NCBI GenBank assembly: GCA_030248215.1
Contig: JASANG010002724.1
Location: forward strand, 20,541-84,540
Direction: 5' to 3'
From: Enoplolaimus lenunculus
Lineage: Eukaryota; Nematoda; Enoplea; Enoplida; Thoracostomopsidae
Length of the DNA: 64,000 nt
Positions 28,301-36,895 of this stretch are shown here, in pieces (positions within the stretch are counted from its first letter, which is position 1; each line of letters starts with the position of its first letter). The notes under the pieces were generated by a model, which saw nothing but the letters and a program-made list of their open reading frames with translations, was not told where the DNA came from and did no database searches. The translations under genes were made by a program, and so were the position numbers.

Positions 28301-31300
28301 AATAACTCACGTACGATAACATATGGTGACGGACGGAGCCGTACGGGTGACGCACGGTGACGAACGGCGCCGTACGGGTGACGCATGGTGACGGACGGCG
28401 CCGTACGGGTGACGCATGGTGACGGACGGCGCCGTACGGGTGACGCATGGTGACGGACGGCGCCGTACGGGTGACGCATGGTGACGGACGGCGCCGTACG
28501 GGTGACGCATGGTGACGAACGCCGCCGTACGGGTGACGCATGGTGACGGACGCCGCCGTACGGGTGACGCATGGTGACGGACGGCGCCGGAAGTCGAGTA
28601 TAACGCAACCCTTAGTGTTTAAAAATTGGATTTGTTAATTGAGAGCGTAGCCAAGGGTGGTGTCAGGAACCGAAGGCCCTTTTGTGATTCTTGTCAGTGG
28701 GGTTTTACGCATTTTTCAATTTGTAAACACAACAAACCAGCTTCGAAGTTTTTAAAGCTCGTAACTCACCGTTTCCAAAATTTTAGCTACTGCGCCCATG
28801 TTTGCAATTGCAGACATCCAACGGCGGTATAGTCGACACAACAAAGCCACGACAGTGTTCATTTCAAACAATTTATTCAGTGCAAAATTTTTAGTTTTTC
28901 TGCCCTAAAATTTAGCGTCGGTTTTTAAATCAGTCGACGATTCGAAAATTTAAAATTTGCTGACGATCAGATCAAGAGTTTTTAGTTTGAGTTTATTAAA
29001 CTTTTCGTTATTTGTTGTTTTAGTAAGCAGTTTGGTGAGCCCGGTGACCGGTGTTGGTAGCAAATTTGGCGCTCCACGACTTCCAACAATGGTGCCGCTT
29101 ATCGAAGAACAACATCCAGGCAGGATGACTCAGTCAGCTGATAAGGTAAACAAAAAACTTATCTGAGGTTTGAAACAGTTAAATGTATCGAAGCGTACGC
29201 TGTTTTTAAATTAATCTCTTATCTGAGGTTTGAAACAGTTAAATGTATCGAAGCGTACGCTGTTTTTAAATTAATCTCTTATCTGAGGTTTGAAACAGTT
29301 AAATGTATCGAAGCGTACGCTGTTTTTAAATTCATCTTGTTGTGAATTTTTCACTTTTATTGACAAGTACAAGTTTTTGCTGCGAGAACTTGCAGCTGCA
29401 CCTTGTACTTGCAAGTTTTGTCCAAAATTCTGTTTGAAAAACTTGCAGCTGCAAATAATTTTATTAATAATCATAGCTCGGAATTTAGCGCACATGTGTG
29501 GTGTGAATAACCATGCAAGTTCACTGAATTTATTGCAACCGCTTTCTCATTGGCTGTTCAAAAAATGCAAATTCTGCGTGCAGTTTGCAGCTGCAAGTTC
29601 TCGTAGCGAAAACTTGCACGTGTGAATATGGCATTAACGATTATCCAATTCTGAGTGAAGTGTACAAGAGCCTTGACGTCTTTTAAATTTGTCGTTTAAC
29701 TTGTCTTTGTGGATTTATAGCCGAACACAGATGATGGACAAATCATCGCTCAGTTGACACAAGGCGATTCAGAGAGTAGCGATGCTCAGAAAATGATCCA
29801 GTCTTCCACGAACGATTCATTGGCTGGTGGTTCTTCGGATGTTCCAAGCACATCGTCGTCAGGGTAATTGTTTGTCTACTTTATGAATAATGTCTTGTAA
29901 CCCGTATTAGCTTAGGTTTTGGTGAAGTTGACTAATATGTGGATGACAGGGTGCAACCGGAATTCGGGTTCCGGCATTATTTCACCTTCCGGTTCCGTTT
30001 CCTGTTCCGGTAAATTGTATTTCCGGTTGCACCCTGGTGGATGATAGTTCCGATACTGAAACGTTCGCATAATTGGAGTAATTTTGATGACGACACATAT
30101 TTTTGTGTCTAAAACTAAAATGATGTATAATAATTTGGGCAGTTGTAGTTCTGCACTTTTCACCGCATTTAAGGCTAATGCTTAGGCAGAAGCTTACGCA
30201 TGGCTTTTTGGCATAGGCGAACGCATATAAGGAAACATTCTTACTAAGCGGACGCTTAAATATTGGACGAAGTGGGCAAGTGCCAAAATATAATAGTAGT
30301 TTCAATAAACATACGCGTAATGGCTTAATTTTTGTTTCAGCTATGGTTCAAGCGCTCTTGGTAGTGCGAACATTAATGAAGAATTATTGTCGAAAAAGCG
30401 TGAAGATTCGTCTGATAGCATTGTGACACCGAATATTAGTGAAACGCCGGATGCCAACGGACAGACTAGAGCAATATCAGGCGTTCGAGCGAAGGAACAA
30501 ACCAAATGTGCTCAGAAAACAACAACAACAACAACAACAACAACAGGAAATATTTCTTCTAAAGCCAGCATAAATACTGGTCGCATCAAAGATAGACAAG
30601 TAGACATCAACGGAAATATTGAATCGACTCCAATGTCACAATCACGAAGTTCAACTGGACGAGTTAACTCGGGTTCAAATCAGAAAAAGACTTTGAACAC
30701 TGCATCACGTACGTCTGGAGGAAGTAGTCTACAATCAGTTGCTGGTGTCCCAACTGCAACAGTTGATGGGCCAAACGTGATGGAACAGTCAACGTTTTCA
30801 GACTACGGCACACGGATTCAGTCAATGAATGCGTCTACGGATTCTGTGATATCAAGTGGCAAAAGTGAAAAACACGGCTCGTCAATGGATAGTTCGACAA
30901 ACAGTGACGCAAGATCTGAAGGTAAAAACATTGTGTGCGGCGAGAATTGTGTTATACTTTTTGATTACATCTGACAGAACCGTCGTATACGAAGAAAGTC
31001 TCAGCTTGATTCCCGGGGTGGTCCTAAACTTTAAACAAAATTTCGATCTGTGCCCGTGCAGACCGGATTGTTCTAACATAACAGAGGATTTTGAAGTTTT
31101 CACAGAACGGCAGCCGGATGTGTTTGCGCTGGAGTAGTGCTTCGAAATTTCGATCGGTTGGCATCCTTGGCATAATTCAGTCTTAAGCAAATTGCCGTAC
31201 GGAGCAGGACGGCACTGCATAAATTATTGTACAGTTATAAACAAAACACTGTTGGACACCTTATGATGCACCCAAGATTAAGCATAACCTGAACGGTTCT

Positions 31301-33056
31301 GAACGTATACAGACCCGAACTTAGAGTTGAATTTTTATGAAATGAGCATATTTCATTAGTTTTAATTAAGCCATGTTTGTGGAGTAGTGTTTTTAGCTAC
31401 CAAATTTCACATTGCGTAACACTTTTGAATTCTGCGATGATTATTAACTTTTTAGGTTTTAGTTCTGTTTAGAATTCCGTTTAGATTATACTCATATGCA
31501 GTGACCGGTAACGACTAAGTAGAACTTGCAGGCTTAGGTTTAGGCTTAGGCTTACGCAGTGCAATACATTGAGCGTTTCATTAGGTTTTGCGATTGTACA
31601 CTTTGGTTGTGTTTTAGATCAACCGGACTCTAGTGATAAGTTTCAAAGCAACAAGAATAATGACGTGTTTCAAGAAGATTTAGTCACGGGCAATACGGCA
31701 CCATCTGCTGGAGGCGCAACCCTTCCTGATTGGTTGAAGGTCGGTGCTCGGGCAATCATATCCGGTGTAAAACCTGTTGGCACTGTGTTGTTCGTTGGAA
31801 GTACACATTTCGCACCTGGTGTTTGGGTCGGAATTGCGTTGGATACCGCTGCAGGTTAATTTAAACGATTTAGTTTTGTACACACTAGTTTTGGGAGCGC
31901 GCTCGCGTTTTTTGATTTTTTGAAGTTTGACTTTCACGCTGTTTAATCAGGGCAACCTTAAGATAAACTTTTGAAGTCACAGTTTGCGGTCTCTACATTT
32001 ATACGCAGGTTATAAGGGAATGCTACCAGCCAGCTTGTAATGATGTATAGATCGTAGAAATCGATTCTGATGGTTTCGAATAAAGTACCGCATTGCCTTC
32101 GCGACGCATAAAATACGAAATATTTGACTGTTGTTTAATAATACACTCAATCTGTAATACACGTATCTATTTTTATTTCTGTAAATGAGTGGATACTGGA
32201 TACCCGTGTGGTATATATCACATACCGCAGTGCAGACTGTTCAAATTACTTTATTTAAGGAAAAAATGATGGCAGTGGAAAAGGTGTTCAGTATTTTACC
32301 TGTGAGCCAGGGCATGGTTTGTTCGTGCGACCAGATAAAGTGACGCCTCATGTTGGTGGTAATACACCTCCGCCTCGTTTGCATACTGCGTTGACGTCTG
32401 CGCCGTCAAAAAAGGATCGTCAAACTACACCAGGTGGTACTGGAACAACTACTGCTCGGCCCCCTTCTTCGGGTAATCGCCGTGGTCCTGCATCCGCGTC
32501 TGCGCAGTATCGTAGCGCAAGCAGCTTAGCAAATACCGGCCGCCAGACAACCGTTGCAACAAGTGGTGTTAGTGCCACTAGTGGTAGTAGTGGTTCCAGC
32601 GGTCGCGAACTGAAACGCCAAAGTTCAGTAGCGAGCGATAAGAATTTACACAGTTCTGTACCAGGTGGTGGCAGTGATGGTAGAAGCTCCTGTGAGCAGG
32701 CTGCTGGCAGTCATTCTGGGAACGCAGGAACGACAGCGGCTGCGGCGGTGTCACTTGGTCGAAGAAGCAGTTCATCGTTGTCGAGAAGTTCGCTCCGAAC
32801 GAGCACTGATGAAGGAAGAACAACAACTACAGCAGCAGCAGCAACAACATCGGTGAGTGTAAAGCCTGCAACTGCGATGAGCGCATCAATTCATGGGTCG
32901 CTAACACCTCTTGGTGCTGGAGCTGGTGGAGGACGCTCTACGGCAACATCTGTTTCTAGTACGAAGCCAAAAACAGCACGCGCCTGCTCGGCATCGAATT
33001 TGAACAATTTGGCTCGACCAACCACTGCTAGTTTGGCGAGACAAACGAAAAAATAA
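1364..33056 (+). CDS. KIF13B-like: Kinesin-3 family motor, KIF13B/Khc-73 (GAKIN) type, 39 exons, 5' end outside the window
   Basis: Plus-end-directed microtubule motor; in flies and mammals the family carries Dlg/MAGUK and endosomal or PIP3 cargo. I joined 39 exons by GT/AG boundaries and unbroken phase: 6217 nt, 2071 visible residues, TAA at 33054-33056. Order (visible residue numbers): motor about 1-330, neck and coiled coil to about 395, FHA about 399-496, stalk with the KIF13 central domains about 500-1377, Ser/Thr-rich tail, CAP-Gly about 1768-1835, low-complexity C terminus. CAP-Gly separates KIF13B/Khc-73 from KIF13A. The first visible exon starts mid-codon and matches the KIF13 segment before VFAYDHCFWSM, so roughly the first 50-60 residues (with the VRVRP strand) are upstream. 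Human KIF13B is about 1826 residues; the excess here is mostly tail. Family identity is very secure; individual exon edges are manual calls. Confidence 0.96.
5036..5214. mobile_element. Truncated Tc1-like MITE, same family as 19629-19920
   Basis: Degenerate GCGGTTGC/AAATTGCGG repeats end at gcacttaattctgtctgtg, matching the right terminus of the intact copy at 19629-19920. The left terminus is not recognisable. Lies in a motor-domain intron. Confidence 0.6.
5565..5749. mobile_element. Partial copy of the CAAGAGTG MITE family (7-bp TSD family)
   Basis: It shares the middle and right arm with the copies at 6113-6406 and 20087-20363: tatagtttaatttaggg, the gaccccc...gggggt foldback, gcaacgcccggtggta and gcactcttg. 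The left end is missing. Confidence 0.65.
6113..6406. mobile_element. CAAGAGTG MITE with long inverted repeats
   Basis: The left arm caagagtggatgat...gcaactgggtacattctg pairs with the right arm ending ttcttg. Each arm carries a cacgcgttgcgtt/aacgcaacgc motif. Flanks gtattag and gcgttag match at 5 of 7 bases, consistent with an aged 7-bp target duplication. Lies 15 bp past a kinesin exon donor. Confidence 0.75.
6548..8298 (+). other. KIF13 exons 10-13: neck coiled coil and FHA domain
   Basis: Exons: 6548-6652, 7098-7232, 7543-7679, 8189-8298. The first is a charged heptad-like segment (visible residues 337-371). The FHA domain follows: [21 protein letters not shown] leads into the beta-sandwich with RTLVGT, then [18 protein letters not shown] at its end. 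In kinesin-3 proteins this module regulates dimerisation/autoinhibition and binds partners such as centaurin-alpha1 in KIF13B. All four exons are in phase with their neighbours. Confidence 0.93.
11183..11512. mobile_element. CAAGAGTG MITE, perfect 7-bp TSD
   Basis: The element is 330 bp, beginning caagagtggatgatcac and ending catccaatcttg. It is flanked on both sides by GTATTAC (11176-11182, 11513-11519). The middle has several poly-C/poly-G foldback blocks. It ends about 30 bp before a kinesin exon acceptor. Confidence 0.85.
11801..12050. repeat. 50-bp tandem duplication, five copies, beginning at an exon donor
   Basis: The unit starts cttgctcatcccttgatctt and continues through ggaaattatttttggagcag to gggcgtagc; spacing is exactly 50 bp at 11838, 11888, 11938, 11988 and 12038. 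The first copy abuts the gtaagt donor of the exon ending at 11795. The gggcgtagcc motif looks like the end of a degraded hAT-type MITE. Confidence 0.85.
13911..14190. mobile_element. ACTTGCAGCTGCAAG MITE copy 1
   Basis: Long inverted ends: left tgctgcgagaacttgcagct, right agcttcaagttttcgcagca followed by cacgtgtgaataaggctt. Same family as 29359-29635 and 33957-34232, with a shared core (aattcattaaaaatcatagct). No coding capacity; sits in a kinesin intron. Confidence 0.8.
15485..15860. mobile_element. CCGGAATTCCG family MITE (diverged)
   Basis: Opens with gtgcaaccggaattccgatt and closes with ggtataatctaattccactt. It shares an internal ttcgtgcgac/attgttgccag core with 22755-23150. Related ends (cagggtgcaaccgg) occur at 26787-27214 and 29947-30036. 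Confidence 0.65.
16797..17133. mobile_element. CCGGAATTCCG family MITE (diverged)
   Basis: Repeated attccg/cggaa motifs at both ends and a right terminus gattggaaccctgg. It belongs with the cagggtgcaaccgg families; the target duplication is not recoverable. Within a kinesin intron. Confidence 0.55.
19629..19920. mobile_element. Tc1/mariner-like MITE with TA duplication
   Basis: The element is 292 bp, with perfect inverted ends cagtcacggacagaattaag / cttaattctgtccgtgactg flanked by TA on each side. The CAGT start and TA target are typical of Tc1/mariner. The interior is made of CGCG-rich decamer-like repeats (gcggttgcg, cgcgatc). No transposase. Confidence 0.88.
20087..20363. mobile_element. 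CAAGAGTG MITE, perfect 7-bp TSD
   Basis: Flanked by GTTTTAC at 20080-20086 and 20364-20370. Starts at ttgcaactgggtgcattctg (outer left tip lost) and ends gcactcttg. It lies only 17 bp after the donor of the kinesin exon ending at 20069. Confidence 0.82.
21437..21812. mobile_element. hAT MITE, TAGGGATGTGCCGATTAATCGG family, perfect 8-bp TSD
   Basis: The element is 376 bp, with ends tagggatgcgccgattaatc and ggcatcggcacatccctaat-type termini in inverted orientation. It is flanked by GTGTAGAG at 21429-21436 and 21813-21820. The 8-bp duplication and TAGGGATG end are hAT-like. A sister copy is at 36292-36678; a partial end is at about 25074-25146. Confidence 0.9.
22097..22427 (-). mobile_element. 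TTAA/piggyBac-like MITE with tRNA-like core (copy A, diverged)
   Basis: The left end ttaaccctttctcacatg is intact; the right end gtgtgaagggg is degraded. The tRNA-like core reads on the - strand: A box near 22190-22200, B box near 22152-22165. About 60 extra bases containing a second taaccctttccc motif interrupt the unit next to the A-box side, so this copy may contain a further insertion. Confidence 0.7.
22755..23150. mobile_element. CCGGAATTCCG family MITE
   Basis: The left end caaccggaattccgattc and right end ataatccagttccgctttgc bracket a core shared with 15485-15860 (gccagtttgttcatgcgac). The two copies are colinear over about 380 bp. No TSD that I can defend. Confidence 0.65.
23419..23798. 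mobile_element. MITE carrying a TTAGGC minisatellite (copy 1)
   Basis: Ends ggccaatgtaaagaac and gtctttacatgggcc are inverted repeats. Between them runs a tandem array of about 30-36 bp units (aatgagcatattcctaagcc plus taagcgtaag) rich in CCTAAG. A short subterminal aagtttaagctta block precedes the right end. No TSD identified. Same family in both orientations elsewhere in the window. Confidence 0.85.
24004..24344. mobile_element. CAAGAGTG MITE, perfect 7-bp TSD
   Basis: The element is 341 bp, beginning caagagtggctgatcac and ending gatcatccactcttg, flanked by GTTTAAT (23997-24003 and 24345-24351). Long arms are almost fully self-complementary, with ccccccccc/ggggggt blocks centrally. Best-preserved foldback of this family. 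Confidence 0.88.
25212..25971. repeat. 21-bp satellite, about 36 copies, in a kinesin intron
   Basis: The unit ggttttgaccgtaaatgtga plus a is repeated without indels. Only rare variants occur: ccgttaatg near 25373 and 25602, degenerate units at both ends. The period is 7 codons, so one + frame (VLTVNVK) and one - frame (KPSHLRS) stay open. I take these as consequences of the period, not genes. Homogeneity in the centre with decayed edges points to recent expansion or unequal exchange. Confidence 0.95.
26787..27214. mobile_element. CAGGGTGCAACCGG hAT-like MITE
   Basis: Starts cagggtgcaatcggaatta and ends ccggaattccggttgcaccctg, with accggaaccgg repeats near both ends and an AT-rich middle of about 250 bp. 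The CAGGGTG terminus is hAT-like. Flanking 8-mers agree only partially. Confidence 0.75.
27595..27788. mobile_element. MITE carrying a TTAGGC minisatellite (short copy)
   Basis: ggccaatgtaaagaacagg at the left and gatatttacatgggcc at the right, with only one to two CCTAAGC-type internal units, then aagcttaagcttac before the right end. Shows that array length differs between copies of the same element. Confidence 0.8.
28250..28614. mobile_element. GGGTTGCG MITE with internal 31-bp GC-rich array
   Basis: The inverted ends gggttgcgttatacttttg and gtcgagtataacgcaaccc are flanked by TTA on both sides, which suits PIF/Harbinger. The interior 28326-28580 holds eight to nine copies of a 31-bp unit (ggtgacggacggcgccgtac plus gggtgacgcat). 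Relatives with fewer units lie near 27925-28045, 34615-34760, 39590-39715, 51267-51510 and 62213-62372. Confidence 0.8.
29161..29340. repeat. 60-bp direct repeat, three copies
   Basis: Unit atctgaggtttgaaacagtt plus 40 bases. Copies 1 and 2 are identical; copy 3 differs only near its end. It lies in the intron 16 bp after the exon ending at 29145 and abuts the MITE at 29359. Confidence 0.9.
29359..29635. mobile_element. ACTTGCAGCTGCAAG MITE copy 2
   Basis: Left tgctgcgagaacttgcagct, right cagctgcaagttctcgtagc then cacgtgtgaatatggc. The core includes cacatgtgtggtgtgaataa. Colinear with the copies at 13911 and 33957. Confidence 0.8.
29947..30036. mobile_element. 90-bp hAT-like micro-MITE, perfect 8-bp TSD
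   Basis: cagggtgcaaccggaattcg to ccggttgcaccctg, flanked by GTGGATGA at 29939-29946 and 30037-30044. Almost the whole element is inverted repeat. A minimal, probably young member of the CAGGGTGCAACCGG group. Confidence 0.9.
31618..33056 (+). other. KIF13 exons 38-39: CAP-Gly domain and C terminus
   Basis: Exons 31618-31854 and 32260-33056. They encode [20 protein letters not shown], then [14 protein letters not shown] (visible residues 1807-1811, split by the intron), [17 protein letters not shown]. This is a full CAP-Gly fold with its GKNDG signature. In KIF13B/Khc-73 the domain binds microtubule plus-end or EB-type C-terminal tails and is proposed to direct cargo and motor localisation. 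About 235 Ser/Thr/Gly/Ala-rich residues follow, ending ARQTKK and TAA. No clear AATAAA is seen in the 250 bases after the stop. Confidence 0.93.
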
Positions 33057-33956
33057 CAAAAAATGCAAAGACGGGTTCTGTTTATTGCGGTTGGTTAGCC
33101 TAAATTAGCTTTATATATATATTTAAATAGCTATGTAGTTTTTAAGTATGATTTGACCACGTACATATATATTACTGTGGTTTTGACATCTGTGATTCGA
33201 GAACAGAACAAACTCGTTATACTTAGGTTTTATATTTGAACGGTTAATAATTTTTGTTTTGAGCTTGGAATTTGTACGAGGAAACGGCAAGCATTTTGGC
33301 AAAATTATTTAATGTTTATTTACACGTGTTTCTAAATCAGCCCCTTACTATTGCTTCTCGTGGACTATGGCTTAAATTCTATAAGCCGTAATTTTTATTC
33401 AGCTTTAATTGATACGGGGTCGTAGAACGTAATGCTATTACAACATGACTGCATATCGCATGGTTGATTACGTATACCCAAACTGTTTTGTGAATGCATA
33501 TTTGCATCTATACATTCTCTTTTTTAATCTTGTCAAATTTGAACATTCCTAATATTGATGTATGCTTATGAATCGTGGATGCCTCTGTACAACGTTCACC
33601 TAACAGGCTTCGGCACAGACTTAGACACAGACGTAGGCTTAGGTTTAATTGTTTATTTAAGGCCTAAGCTTGAGCCTAGGCATAAACTTAAGATGTGGTA
33701 GAAGGTTGGACGTAAGGAAGGTGTACAAGAGCTTACATTTTATGTTCTGTACTAAATGGGCCAATGTTTTTTCTATAAGCGAAATTTATTCAATCACAAC
33801 CGTTTACAACACTTTCTTAAATGACCGTTGTGTTAAGCTTGTATTGCTGCAACGTGTGTTTAAACAAATTGTTATGTGAATATGTTGTTTTTGACGTTTG
33901 GCACTAAACTGAAGGTCAGACTGTAATCGAAGAACCTATCTGTAATTCTGTATTAC

Positions 33957-34232
33957 GCCGTATTCACATGTGCAAATTTTTGCTGCGAGAACTTGCAGCT
34001 GCAATTTGCACGCAGAACTTGCATTTTTTCATCAGCCAATGAGAAAGCGGCTGCAATATATTCAATGACCTTGCATGGTTATTCAACACATGTGAACTAA
34101 ATTCTTAGCTATGATTTTTAATGAATTATTTTCTGCTGCAAGTTTTACAAACGGGGTTTTGGACAAAACTTGCAAGTGCAAGTTGTAGCTGCAAGTTCTC
34201 GCAACAAAAACTTGCACTTGTGAATAGAGCTT
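33957..34232. mobile_element. ACTTGCAGCTGCAAG MITE copy 3 (opposite orientation)
   Basis: cgtattcacatgtgcaaattt at the left and acttgcacttgtgaatagag at the right, with tgctgcgagaacttgcagct and agctgcaagttctcgcaaca as inner inverted repeats. Core reversed relative to 29359. Confidence 0.8.
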
Positions 34233-35172
34233 TACTCATTGGGTTTCACTCTCTCAAATGTAGAAGTTTTAAGTTTAATATCTCATGAAAATTTTGTGCT
34301 GTTGCTGACTCTGCATGAATTTCGATCTGTAAATGCGTTTTAGAATGCGGAAAATGTTTTTTGTACTTTACATTATAAGTCGATAATTGCTTGTCATTCA
34401 TATATGCAGCTATAATTAATTTTCTGTACGTTTATAAAGCTTTATTTTGCCGTTATATTTGTGTTAGCATAGCTAATTGTTGGGTAATATTTTGAAGGAT
34501 TCTTAAATCTTACCATCAACAAATTTATGGTTTAATTTCTGTTAATATTAATTGCAATAATGATAGCGGTTTTGTATAATGTGTAATGTAGCGTAAAATG
34601 GATGGGAATTTGAGTGGCGCTATTTTTGCCCTGCGGATCCGTTCAGCGCCGGACGCCGCATTTGTGTATGCAAATTAATTTACGGTACCGTCCGGTGTCA
34701 TACGGCAATTTTCGCACGATTCCGCACGATGCCGTGGGCACGGAACGCCGCCAGAAGGTGTTAAATTCATCAACCAGTAACACCATTGTTGATTATTAGT
34801 TTAGGCTAAGAGACGTAAGATGTGTAAATTTTATAGTTATAAAACAACATTTACAGTTGAAATGAAAATTTCAAAATGTACGTCGTAAAATGTCCGGTTC
34901 CAACAGGAATTAAGGTTTTACCGGAACAAGATCAAAAACAGGAATTGAATTTTTGCCGGAATTCCGGTCGGAATACGAATTCTGATGGAACCCTGTTGAA
35001 ATGATATATGAAAGCTATTTTTGATTCATGGTGTGAATACACAGTGTTACGTTTTAGAAGTTTGATGTTAATTATGGTTTTAGTGTCATTTTTGAGCTGT
35101 AATATATTTACATTTATTCCAGTGATAAATTTTAACGATACTTTAGACAAATTTGCGATAGTTTGTTTGCGG

Positions 35173-35568
35173 GGCTCATGTAAAGATCAGGGGCGGAACG
35201 TTTTTCTGTGGGACTGCAACAGAGTAAGCTTAAGCTTTAGACTAATGTTTTTTGCTTGGCTTAGGCTTAGGCATAGGAATATGCTCATTCTTACGCTTAG
35301 GCTTAGGAATATGCTCATTCTTACGCTTAGGCTTAGGCTTAGGAATATGCTCATTCTTACGCTTAGGCTTAGGCTTAGGAATATGCTCATTCTTACGCTT
35401 AGGCTTAGGCTTAGGAATATGCTCATTCTTACTCTTAGGATTAGGCTTAGGAATATGCTCATTCTTACGCTTAGGCTTAGGCTTAGGAATATGCTCATTC
35501 TTACTCTTAGGCTTAGGATTAGGAATATGCTTAAAATACTGTTCCGCCCCTTGTTCTTTGCATTGGCC
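35173..35568. mobile_element. MITE carrying a TTAGGC minisatellite (longest array)
   Basis: ggctcatgtaaagatcagg at the left and ttgttctttgcattggcc at the right. Inside is an array of 30- and 36-bp units of TTAGGC repeats alternating with aatatgctcattcttacgc, about eight units. Orientation is opposite to 23419. Unit length changes by whole TTAGGC hexamers. Confidence 0.85.
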
Positions 35569-36291
35569 GTTTGTGGTTTATTCCGTTAAGTTTAAACCGA
35601 AATGCACGAGGTTTTGTGCAACTTTCGTGAAGTTGTTGAAAAGTTGCTGTCAAAGTAAGGATGTATCGGTATTTTATACATTTTAGAGCGGTTTTAGGAC
35701 CACTGTTTCACTATGGGTCGAACAACGTTTTAATGTGTAAAATATTTCAAAACAGAATGACTTTTTTAAAACTGCGTATATATATAATATATAATATATA
35801 TACCTTTATCATTGGTTTTGTTATCATTAAGTGTCACCAGACGGTATCTCGGTACGGGATTAGAATGACTTTGGCCAAAACACACCAACTTCAGAAATGG
35901 CATTTGTCAAAATGTGGAGACCAACATCGCAATACGATTTGTCAGTCGGTCTTTGTTGCTGAAACAGTTTATGCGCGTTGTTATTGTCTTTCGTTGAAAT
36001 GCAGATATGTATATTTTTATATGTTTGTGATTATTACAATTATTTTAAAGGTTTGCACTCAAATGCTATTAGAGTCTATGGTTAATTATAGGTTGAACCT
36101 AATATTCGACCATTGAACTATTTCAAATGAACGGTATTGTTTTCGAACCGCTTTTATTGTTTGTTGTTGATCAATTGTTTAAATTTAGTCACGTTTGTTA
36201 CTTTATGATGTATAACACTGTGCACCATAACCCCGCTGAACAATTGCTTGGTCAAGCGGAAGCCTATACGTAAGTCTAAGTTAATTCTAAG

Positions 36292-36678
36292 TACAGATGT
36301 GCCGATTAATCGGCATCGGTAATTATCGGCAGTTTTTGTGAGTATCGGCATCGGTACTACAAAAAAAATTGCCGATTCTTTGCCGATACTTTTTTGCACA
36401 TATAACAGTCAGTTTGACTGTTATCAGTTTCATTTCTGAGCGCATATCGGAGGCTAATCGTTATCTGTGCGTTTGTGTTTGAAAAAATGAATTGAAATGA
36501 ACCGTTCGTCTAAAGTTATAATCGTTTATGATGGTTAGGGTTTAAGTCTTCACATAATGATATAATATAGTATCCTATCTGTTTATTAAGCATGGTGTAC
36601 TAAAGTTAGATTCGGCATCGGCAAAATTTCAAAATAAGAATCGGCGTCGGCAAAAATTTTAGTATCGGCACATCCCTA
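36292..36678. mobile_element. hAT MITE, sister of 21437-21812
   Basis: tacagatgtgccgattaatc to gtatcggcacatcccta, flanked by ATTCTAAG and ATTGTAAG (7 of 8 identical). Shares the internal cataacagtcagtttgac core with the other copy. Confidence 0.85.
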
Positions 36679-36895
36679 ATTGTAAGTCTACGTTATGGCA
36701 GAATCTGAAAATTTCAAAAACTGTATGTGCTAAAGGCGTACAAGAGCCAGTCCGGATTGTAAAAAAGATTTACTTGAAGAATCGCGTATTTGTGCATGCG
36801 CTCAGACAAATAATTATTGATTTTGAAGCGTTAGAAAAACAGTAATAAAATGTTTTCGATTCATAATCGTATGTGAAACTGTCAGTTTGAAGCAT

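Larger units (their letters stand above)
20418..30921 (+). other. KIF13 exons 33-37: low-complexity tail linker
   Basis: Exons: 20418-20577, 24871-24915, 29024-29145, 29721-29863, 30341-30921. They sit between the stalk and CAP-Gly and are rich in Ser, Thr, Gln and Asn. Exon 37 has a run of nine Thr from ACA codons near 30520-30545. The two long introns (about 4.3 and 4.1 kb) are full of MITEs and a 21-bp satellite. The 45-nt exon at 24871-24915 (residues [14 protein letters not shown]) is supported by phase on both sides and by similarity to the NLAASYLNPVKSF stretch of human KIF13B. It is the least certain exon. Confidence 0.78.

Noticed and set aside
30922-30974. Read-through extension of the kinesin exon ending at 30921
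   Set aside because: Runs into a stop after 18 codons and skips CAP-Gly; the gtaaaa donor and the in-phase exon at 31618 explain the gene better.
35270-35520. Telomere or interstitial telomeric sequence
   Set aside because: TTAGGC is interrupted by a fixed non-telomeric block in each unit and is bounded by MITE tips; no long pure hexamer run.
35008-35686. Hydrophobic [11 protein letters not shown] repeat frame (membrane-protein-like)
   Set aside because: It is the CTTAGG/ATGCTCATTC minisatellite of a MITE read in one frame; the same string appears at 23403-23645 and elsewhere in both orientations.
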